From: GCA-2715965 sp047608975
GTDB taxonomy: Bacteria; Verrucomicrobiota; Verrucomicrobiia; Limisphaerales; JAYPXF01
DNA length: 5,189 nucleotides
Direction of reading: 5' to 3'
NCBI GenBank assembly: GCA_047608975.1
Contig: JBLFYM010000257.1
Location: 1 to 5,189 of the forward strand
Position numbers and translations under genes: made by a program. Below are positions 1 to 5,189 of this stretch, in pieces (the first letter of the stretch is position 1; the number at the start of each line of letters is the position of its first letter). Under the pieces are notes generated by a model. It did no database searches and was not told the DNA's origin. It saw only the letters and a program-made list of their open reading frames with translations.

Positions 1-618
1 CGCCTCGGCCATGTCCCGTTGATGATCGAATTCATCAGCTGTTACCCAATCGGGCCGACCACTGTTCTGTAATCCCTTCGTGGGATCACCGATCGGCATG
101 GGCGAGAGCTCTGGAGGCAGAAACCCCGCGTACGGGTAGCCGGTGCCTGGATTGACAACCACGGTTCCGGGTAACTTGTTGTTGATCTTACCGAGATGGT
201 GATGCGACCAGCTGGCCAAGGTGGGATGTTTGATGGTTCCAAGTTTGGTGTAGCCGGTGCGCATGAAGTAGTTGCCCTGCGTATGCGCGCCCTGAGTGGA
301 GTACATCGACCGCACTACCGTCACTTTATCCATGTGCTTGGCGCTACGCGAGTAGTTGGAACTCACCTGAATATCGGGAGCGCTGGTCTTGATCGTTTCG
401 AGCGGCCCGGCTTCATCGGTGCCGGGCTGCGGATCGAAACTGTCAACATGCGACATGCCACCAGCCATGTAGCACAAGATCATCTTCATATCACCAGGCA
501 ACGTATCATCAGCGGCCTGGGTAAACGAAGCGCCGACGCTGACGCCGAGAGCCGCAGCAGCGGTGTTCGCCATAAATCGACGCCGTGACAGTTCGGACAA
601 GTTGTTTGGATTCATCAT
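1..618 (-). CDS. DUF1501 family protein with Tat signal, 3' end cut by window
   Basis: The first 206 residues are present and the reading frame is still open at the window edge; family members usually run to about 400-500 residues. The N-terminus has a twin-arginine export signal, SRRRFM at residues 11-16, then an Ala-rich stretch ending TQAA near 33-36, so the protein is probably exported folded through Tat. The DUF1501 hallmark follows: GGMSHVDSFDPQPG at 53-66, then VVRSM at 101-105 and a conserved-looking His at 112 before the NYFMRTG segment. DUF1501 is, to my knowledge, grouped with the alkaline phosphatase/sulfatase superfamily, but no reaction has been established for it. The gene starts 16 bases after the PSD1 gene, the classic PSD1-DUF1501 pairing of planctomycetes and verrucomicrobia, so co-translation is likely. 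The start is the first of two adjacent ATG codons, chosen because AAGGA sits six bases before it. Family assignment is firm; function is unknown. Confidence 0.9.
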   Translation of the reverse strand, partial: MMNPNNLSELSRRRFMANTAAAALGVSVGASFTQAADDTLPGDMKMILCYMAGGMSHVDSFDPQPGTDEAGPLETIKTSAPDIQVSSNYSRSAKHMDKVTVVRSMYSTQGAHTQGNYFMRTGYTKLGTIKHPTLASWSHHHLGKINNKLPGTVVVNPGTGYPYAGFLPPELSPMPIGDPTKGLQNSGRPDWVTADEFDHQRDMAEA

Positions 619-624
619 CTTTGT

Positions 625-629
625 TCCTT
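625..629 (-). promoter_or_regulatory. ribosome binding site of the DUF1501 gene
   Basis: On the minus strand AAGGA (within AAAGGAACAAAG) lies six bases before the first ATG of the DUF1501 gene. It is the best Shine-Dalgarno match before any start in the window, and it sits inside the 16-base gap after the PSD1 stop codon. This supports the first of the two tandem ATG codons as the start and suggests translation coupled to the upstream gene. Confidence 0.7.
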
Positions 630-634
630 TGCTG

Positions 635-3133
635 CTATTGCTTGAATAAGAATTCTGGAGAGTTCATCAACGCCCACATCGTCATGCGTTCCCATTTTTC
701 CGGATAAGTAGCGCGCGCCTTGCCAACTATTGCCAGGTCATCCGGTGTGGGATCGCGACCCAGGACAGCGTTGAACAGCACCTTGGAACGTTCCCCTGGG
801 GAGCGAGCTTTGTCTATCTCAGCCCATACGGCGGACCCCTCTCCGAACATCAGTTCATGAGTGCGCCCGTTGAGCAAAGCCATCGCCTGAGTAATCGCGC
901 CGGACTCGCGTCCCTGATAAATTCCTTTTCGATCGGACTGCCCGAACTGGCGAACGAAGTGACCTGCGCCCGCCGGGGATTCCAGTTCCCCCGCCCGCAC
1001 CACCGCACGGTCAACATGGGACCAACGCTTGTCCGTGAATCCTGAATACCCCCAGTACTCGAAGCCCTGGTAGGGAACGATCGACTTGGGCTTCTTGTTC
1101 CTCCTGCCCCTGAGTCGGGGTTCGGCGGCCTTCTTGATGGCCGCCATAGTCGGCACGAGTTTCGTCATCAGCTCCTCTCCGGACATGTGCCAAAGGTCTT
1201 CTTTCATTTGACGGACTTCCGGCTTCAGAAAGTCTTCGGCATAGCCCTTTCGGTCGTCCGGATCTTCGATTGCCATTGTGACGATCGAATCCCAGATCTG
1301 TTCTGCTCGCATGCGCTGCAGCGGCCGTCCTTCATAGTGATAGTTCCGATAATCTTCGGGTAGGTCTTCGGTGATCACCGCCCGTTGAAACATCTCAGTG
1401 GCGAAGAGAACCCGAAGAAAATCTCGGGAATTATAGTCCACCTCGACCATCAACTCGGTGAGGTAATCCATGACGGCCGGGATCGCTGCCTCACTGTCGT
1501 ACTTGATCGAGTCCACCGGATCAATCAATCCGACGCCCATGACCCGTTTCCACAAGCGATTGGAGATGTTCTTGGCGAACCATGGATTTTTCTCGCTGAT
1601 CAACCACTTGCCGAACGCCCGCCGCCTGCTCTCGCCCGGTTCCGCCTTTGGGCCATCGCCGAACATGATATGTGGCAGCACCTGCTGTCCCGGTTTTGCA
1701 TCGGCGTACCCATAGTCATCAGGCAATACCGTCTTGCCGCCGAAGCTTGGTTCCCAAACGCCGAACAGGTGGGACCACGACAGGCGGATGCTGTTGGCCT
1801 GCTTGAACACCCCTGCTTCCTTCATCTGCTCTTCGCTAAAACCTGCCTTCTCCATGCGAGTCTTGAAAAATCGGGTATCACTGAATCCTTTCCCTCTCAG
1901 GTCCCCCAGGAAGGCGGTCATTTCCCAGAACTGATACTGATTCCAGCGATCAAATGGATGGTCATGACATTGCGCGCACTGGACCTGCATGCCCATAAAC
2001 GTCTGGATAATATTGGCCATGTGATCGGGCTTCATCCCGGATTCCTTGAAGCTGAAGCCAACGGCGCCGTTCTGGTAAGGCATGCCAATGGCGGTGACCA
2101 GATCGTAGACCATTGAGTCGAAGGGGTGATTGTCACGCACAGCCTGCTTGATCCATTGCGTGTAATAGATCCCCACCTGATGCCTCGACTTTCCGCCACC
2201 ACCAGCGCCGGAACTCGTGCCGCGAAGTAGATTCGCATAGAAGTGATACCAACCCTGGGTATATCCCTCCGAAGTGATCAACTCGTCAACGAGCGCAAGC
2301 CGACGGTCTTCCTGAGTTCGGTTCAGGTAACTGTTACGCTCGGACAAACTCGGCACACGTCCCACCGCCTCGAGGTAGGCGCGACGAACGAAGACCTCAT
2401 CATTCACCACCGGGAGAGCGGCGGCGCCATGCGCTGTCCGGCGCCTGGCCAGGATGCCATCAATAGCCCCGGCGTGCTTTATGACGTCGGCGCGGCTCAA
2501 CCCCAGGGCGGTCACCTTACGCGGGGTCAGGTCCAGTCCTGGATTCCCTTCCGCCTTCCCGTAGTTTGAAACGTCAAGCGGTCCGGCGGAAGAGCGCCTA
2601 CGCCGGTTCCGTTTCTTGCTCTCAACCTGTCCCGCCATGGCCGCCATAACCGACTTACTCGCAGCCGCCCCCGCCCAGTCTTCGAAATCCGCGCCATCCT
2701 CGATCCAGATACGCAACCGGGCAAGTTGGCGTGCGGTCATCACAGCGCCTTTTCCTGCGGGCGGCATGACGTCCTCATCTTCTGAGTCGAGCGAGCACAG
2801 TTCGTAAAGGGCGCTGCTATCTGGCTTCCCCGGAACCAGGACCACGCGGTCGCCCGCGCCCGCCATGATATGTTCCGGGCTGTCCAAGCGCAGTTTGCCT
2901 TTCGGTTTTTCGACCCGGTAGCTGTGACAGCGAAAGCACTTCTCCTCAATCATCGGCAGGATGTGTCTCAGAAACGTCACACCTTCTGCGCGGAGAGCTC
3001 CAACGTCGGCGCGGTCATGGTCCGGAGATCCGAGGTTCAGCTCCGGTTCGGCCTTTGACAGCATCAGGGCTAGTGCGGCTAAGACCGGCACCACTAGAAA
3101 GAGTGATTTATAGATGAGATTGCTGTTTTTCAT
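635..3133 (-). CDS. PSD1-type protein: N-terminal cytochrome c domain, DUF1549 and DUF1553
   Basis: This complete 832-residue protein has the standard planctomycete/verrucomicrobial architecture. A Sec signal or membrane anchor covers about residues 2-26 (KNSNLIYKS, then a hydrophobic stretch). A c-type cytochrome-like domain (PSCyt1) spans about 50-150, with CFRCH at 66-70 and VMPPAGKG, a likely axial-Met region, at 122-129. A basic linker (KKRNRRRRSS, 173-182) leads to DUF1549 (PSCyt2) at about 242-412, which has a second CxxCH, CAQCHDHPFDRW, at 386-397. DUF1553 (PSD1) fills about 502-832, including NRLWKRVMG and QAMALLNG. The two CxxCH motifs predict covalent haem binding outside the cytoplasm; the family's reaction is not established. 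I chose the ATG at 3133 because the signal sequence follows it directly; an in-frame TTG at 3172 would add 13 unlike residues and has no Shine-Dalgarno. The chosen ATG has only a weak one (GAG seven bases before it). Two sulfatases precede it and its usual partner DUF1501 follows. Confidence 0.93.
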   Translation of the reverse strand: MKNSNLIYKSLFLVVPVLAALALMLSKAEPELNLGSPDHDRADVGALRAEGVTFLRHILPMIEEKCFRCHSYRVEKPKGKLRLDSPEHIMAGAGDRVVLVPGKPDSSALYELCSLDSEDEDVMPPAGKGAVMTARQLARLRIWIEDGADFEDWAGAAASKSVMAAMAGQVESKKRNRRRRSSAGPLDVSNYGKAEGNPGLDLTPRKVTALGLSRADVIKHAGAIDGILARRRTAHGAAALPVVNDEVFVRRAYLEAVGRVPSLSERNSYLNRTQEDRRLALVDELITSEGYTQGWYHFYANLLRGTSSGAGGGGKSRHQVGIYYTQWIKQAVRDNHPFDSMVYDLVTAIGMPYQNGAVGFSFKESGMKPDHMANIIQTFMGMQVQCAQCHDHPFDRWNQYQFWEMTAFLGDLRGKGFSDTRFFKTRMEKAGFSEEQMKEAGVFKQANSIRLSWSHLFGVWEPSFGGKTVLPDDYGYADAKPGQQVLPHIMFGDGPKAEPGESRRRAFGKWLISEKNPWFAKNISNRLWKRVMGVGLIDPVDSIKYDSEAAIPAVMDYLTELMVEVDYNSRDFLRVLFATEMFQRAVITEDLPEDYRNYHYEGRPLQRMRAEQIWDSIVTMAIEDPDDRKGYAEDFLKPEVRQMKEDLWHMSGEELMTKLVPTMAAIKKAAEPRLRGRRNKKPKSIVPYQGFEYWGYSGFTDKRWSHVDRAVVRAGELESPAGAGHFVRQFGQSDRKGIYQGRESGAITQAMALLNGRTHELMFGEGSAVWAEIDKARSPGERSKVLFNAVLGRDPTPDDLAIVGKARATYPEKWERMTMWALMNSPEFLFKQ

Positions 3134-3177
3134 TTTACCACTCGTTCCGTTCAACCGTGGTCGGGAAACCAAGCCGT

Positions 3178-3212
3178 GCAGATCTGAACACCTGCGATAC
3201 TGCGGATCTGGA
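3178..3212. repeat. pair of related 11-base elements in the spacer before the PSD1 gene
   Basis: Read on the plus strand, gcagatctgaa (3178-3188) and gcggatctgga (3202-3212) match at 9 of 11 positions, with both differences A/G, and their starts are 24 bases apart. The first contains the 8-base palindrome cagatctg; the second overlaps the left arm of the inverted repeat at 3202-3219. They could be operator half-sites or remnants of a duplication. With only two copies of a short sequence, chance is not excluded. Confidence 0.35.
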
Positions 3213-3219
3213 GATCCGC
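3202..3219. repeat. perfect 8-bp inverted repeat in the sulfatase-PSD1 spacer
   Basis: The arms gcggatct and agatccgc are exact reverse complements separated by two bases; as RNA this would fold as a seven-pair stem with a four-base loop. It sits in the 142-base spacer (3134-3275) between the sulfatase stop and the PSD1 start. No T-run follows on the minus strand, so it does not look like a simple intrinsic terminator. It may be a protein binding site or an RNA stem that affects processing or stability between the sulfatase and PSD1 parts of the transcript. The rest of the spacer shows no gene and no convincing promoter. Confidence 0.5.
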
Positions 3220-3275
3220 GCTACCTCCAAGGTCAACTTTTTCGCCGCGGTTCATCGAATACTGCCTGATTGCTT

Positions 3276-4688
3276 TCAAGGACGTCTCCTCTTTCGAGCC
3301 GCGCCTGTCCCCTTCCTAATTGTGGGCGTGACGGCAGTGTCGATGGCGGGCTGTGCATCGAGAAACTCTTGCAGCTGCATTCGCATTTTAACGAACTGAT
3401 CGGCGGGGACAATGTTCTCTTCTGTCCGATCTTCAACAACATCGTAGAGGCGCCCATCGTGATAGAGTTTCCATTCCTTCGTTCTCACGTACCGGGTAAG
3501 CGCGCAGCCGGTCCAGCCCTCTCCAGGTTTTCCATGCGCCGGGTCATAGTGCAGGAATAAATGATCCCGGGTCGGGCCGATTTTTCCCCTCAACTGAGGC
3601 ATGAAAGAAATTCCATCGATGTCATCTCCGGTCGAGGCAGGCGCATCGATCGCTTCGGCGATGGTGGGATAAATATCCGTGAAATCGATGAGGTCCTCGC
3701 AAACCTGGGCCCCTTGAATATTGCCCGGCCAATTGGCAATCAGCGGCACATGGGTCCCGAATTCGTGGATCGCCGCTTTGCCTCCCTGGCGAAGCTCTCC
3801 ATCAAGCAGTGAGCGGGTCTTGGGATGACTGCCATTGTCACAAGTGAACAGAATGAGCGTGTCTTCCCGGAGATTTAGCTCATCCAACTTTGCGACAATC
3901 TTTCCCACGATCTTATCGGTGTAGGCAATCATGTCAGCGAAGCACTGCTGTTCAAACTCGCTGCCAATATACTTCGTTACATCGTAGCCCGGTCCTCGTT
4001 TGGGGGTGAAACCTTTATCAGTTCGATCGCGTTTTGGGTACATCCCACCTTTGCTGTCCGGGGTGGGAACAAAAGGATCATGCGTTAGGACCATCGGGTA
4101 GTAGGCGAAGAACGGGCGGTCCTTGTTTTTCTCGATAAACTCACAAACAAAATCACTGATGATATCGGGGCCATACTGTCCGTCATATTTCTTTTCCTTG
4201 GCCCCCAGCGTAGAGAGGGTTGGATCTGCGTAGCGGCTTCCAACTCTTCCCTTCAGATACCAGACGCAGTATTCGTCAAAACCCATCGCGTCCGGAGTGC
4301 TGCCGCTGGACTTGCGGCTCAATTGCCATTTCCCAGCCACGCAGGTCGCATAACCTTGTTCTTTCGCCAGTTTGCCAAAATTCTTCTCCACCGGATTCAG
4401 GTAGGCGAATGCTTCAAAATTCCGAAAGCTGTATTTCCCGGTCATCAACCTGACTCTTGATGGGGTGCAGAGAGGTGTTGCGTGACAGTTGGTGAAGCGA
4501 ACTCCTTCACTTGCCAGCTTATCAAGATGAGGCGTCTGATAAGATCTACCGCCGTAGCACTGAAGCGCTTCAAACCCCAGATCGTCGGCCATGATCAGAA
4601 CGACATTGGCAGGCTTTTGCTCTGCCTGGGCATGAGCGGCAACGGCGATTGCCATTCCCGCAACGAGTAACAAGAGTCGCGATCTCAT
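3276..4688 (-). CDS. secreted sulfatase (arylsulfatase A-like, type I), complete
   Basis: This 470-residue enzyme should hydrolyse sulfate esters, probably on a polysaccharide, outside the cytoplasm. A Sec signal peptide covers residues 1-20 or 1-22 (MRSRLLLLVAG..., cleavage after AHA or AQA). The sulfatase core follows: ADD at 34-36 supplies two metal-binding Asp; CTPSR at 74-78 carries Cys74, the residue converted to formylglycine; DN at 284-285 gives further metal ligands; H203 (LTHDPF) and K304 (GGK) match usual active-site positions. The segment GTHVPLIANWPG (311-322) and the C-terminal KEWKLYHDGRLYDV (404-417) are typical of the family. The usual GKWHLG motif reads GKWQLS at 119-124, with Gln122 where His is normal. 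The tail is basic (RKRRRP). Cys-type activation requires a maturase (FGE or anSME) encoded elsewhere. The start is the only one giving the full signal peptide, although no Shine-Dalgarno precedes it. A second sulfatase ends 28 bases upstream. The family is certain; the substrate is unknown. Confidence 0.95.
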   Translation of the reverse strand: MRSRLLLLVAGMAIAVAAHAQAEQKPANVVLIMADDLGFEALQCYGGRSYQTPHLDKLASEGVRFTNCHATPLCTPSRVRLMTGKYSFRNFEAFAYLNPVEKNFGKLAKEQGYATCVAGKWQLSRKSSGSTPDAMGFDEYCVWYLKGRVGSRYADPTLSTLGAKEKKYDGQYGPDIISDFVCEFIEKNKDRPFFAYYPMVLTHDPFVPTPDSKGGMYPKRDRTDKGFTPKRGPGYDVTKYIGSEFEQQCFADMIAYTDKIVGKIVAKLDELNLREDTLILFTCDNGSHPKTRSLLDGELRQGGKAAIHEFGTHVPLIANWPGNIQGAQVCEDLIDFTDIYPTIAEAIDAPASTGDDIDGISFMPQLRGKIGPTRDHLFLHYDPAHGKPGEGWTGCALTRYVRTKEWKLYHDGRLYDVVEDRTEENIVPADQFVKMRMQLQEFLDAQPAIDTAVTPTIRKGTGAARKRRRP

Positions 4689-4716
4689 TATGATTTATGG
4701 TGATGGACTTTCGTTT

Positions 4717-5189
4717 CTACTCGGTAGTTCGGCCTGTGGTGATCGCCTGGCGCATTCTGGCGGTAAGCCGCTTCACGACCTCGGGGCGCCCGGCATAGAG
4801 ATTGTTCTGCTCGTAGGGATCGGCCTCGAGATTGTAGAGCTGGCCACTGCTGCTGAGATCCACCCGCCACGGAGCCAGCAGATTCATGGGCTGCACTTCG
4901 GGGGAGTACTTGTGGAAACCACCGGAACCCTGGGTGTCGAAGATCAGCTTCCACTTGCCTTCGCGGATCGCGGGAAGACCGACGTAGGATTGCGTGATCA
5001 TCGATTTGCGACTCGGGGCGGCTTCGGCATCCAATAGTTGGGAGCCTTGGTCGATCCCGTCTTCGGCGGCCCATTTCGGAAGCTTGGCGTCGATGAGCGC
5101 GGCGGTGGTGGGGAAAATGTCCGTCAGACAGAAGAGGTTGTCATTCACCTTGCCGGCCGCGATCCGGGCAGGCCAGTGAGCGATGAAGG
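4717..5189 (-). CDS. sulfatase, C-terminal part only (5' end cut by window)
   Basis: The last 156 residues of a sulfatase are visible. The frame is open to the window edge, beginning FIAHWPARIAAGK, which matches the family's PxIxxWPGxI segment. LTDIFPTTAALI (21-32) follows, then the C-terminal subdomain with REGKWKLIF (75-83) and LYNLEADPYEQNNLY (117-131), the usual end-of-protein pattern of arylsulfatase A-like enzymes. An in-frame GTG at 5148 is not the start, because homologous sequence continues upstream of it. The catalytic Cys and metal-binding N-terminal half lie outside the window, so activity cannot be judged. It ends 28 bases before the next sulfatase on the same strand, which suggests a shared transcript. 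The C-terminal part differs clearly from that of its neighbour, so this is not a recent tandem duplication. Confidence 0.93.
   Translation of the reverse strand, partial: FIAHWPARIAAGKVNDNLFCLTDIFPTTAALIDAKLPKWAAEDGIDQGSQLLDAEAAPSRKSMITQSYVGLPAIREGKWKLIFDTQGSGGFHKYSPEVQPMNLLAPWRVDLSSSGQLYNLEADPYEQNNLYAGRPEVVKRLTARMRQAITTGRTTE

Noticed and set aside
196..588. A 130-codon open frame on the plus strand
   Set aside because: It is antisense to the DUF1501 gene, which carries a Tat signal and the GGMSHVDSFDP motif here; the plus-strand product resembles nothing known to me.
1385..2116. A 243-codon open frame on the plus strand
   Set aside because: It lies entirely antisense to the PSD1 gene, whose protein has clear conserved motifs over this stretch (CAQCHDHPFDRW, NRLWKRVMG). 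The plus-strand translation shows no recognisable domain.
3134..3172. TTG start at 3172 for the PSD1 gene
   Set aside because: It would place 13 polar residues before an otherwise standard signal sequence and has no ribosome binding site; the ATG at 3133 is better.
3202..3219. Intrinsic terminator after the complete sulfatase
   Set aside because: The stem is perfect but short, and no T-rich tract follows on the minus strand.
3231..3236. TTGACC on the minus strand as a -35 box for a PSD1 promoter
   Set aside because: No -10-like hexamer occurs 16-18 bases downstream; the sequence there is GC-rich and part of the inverted repeat.
4688..5074. A 128-codon minus-strand frame overlapping the partial sulfatase
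   Set aside because: It is a frame-shifted reading of the sulfatase C-terminus. The sulfatase frame has the family motifs, while this one is Arg/Ser/Pro-rich with no domain.
5146..5148. GTG as a start of a short separate gene
   Set aside because: The same frame continues upstream to the window edge with sulfatase-like sequence (FIAHWPARIAAGK), so the GTG is an internal Val codon.

Overview
All four genes in this window lie on the minus strand, in the transcription order sulfatase (5' end cut), sulfatase (complete), PSD1-type cytochrome/DUF1549/DUF1553 protein (complete), DUF1501 protein (3' end cut). The content points to the Planctomycetes-Verrucomicrobia-Lentisphaerae group. These bacteria are known for many extracytoplasmic sulfatases and for large numbers of paired PSD1 (DUF1549/DUF1553) and DUF1501 genes. 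Weak or absent Shine-Dalgarno sequences before two of the genes also fit. A specific genus cannot be named from the sequence.

Layout, read in the direction of transcription (right to left). Positions 5189-4717 encode the last 156 residues of a sulfatase. After 28 bases comes a complete 470-residue sulfatase (4688-3276) with a Sec signal peptide and an intact CTPSR formylglycine motif. A 142-base spacer follows (3275-3134), the only sizeable non-coding stretch. It holds a perfect 8-bp inverted repeat and a pair of related 11-base elements, but no convincing promoter or terminator. Next is an 832-residue membrane-anchored protein (3133-635) with two CxxCH haem-binding motifs. Sixteen bases later, behind a good ribosome binding site, starts a DUF1501 protein with a twin-arginine signal (618-1), which runs off the window.

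Taken together, the window looks like part of a cluster for breaking down a sulfated polysaccharide outside the cytoplasm. Two sulfatases would remove sulfate esters. The PSD1/DUF1501 pair would act in the same compartment in a role that is still not established biochemically. The substrate is not visible: no glycoside hydrolase, polysaccharide lyase, transporter or regulator lies in the window. The sulfatase-maturing enzyme they need is also elsewhere.

No RNA genes, mobile elements, CRISPR arrays or defence systems were found. Nothing here is clearly an undescribed system. The points most worth checking are the linkage of the sulfatases to the PSD1/DUF1501 pair, a KWQL in place of the usual KWHLG active-site motif in the complete sulfatase, and the palindromic spacer.
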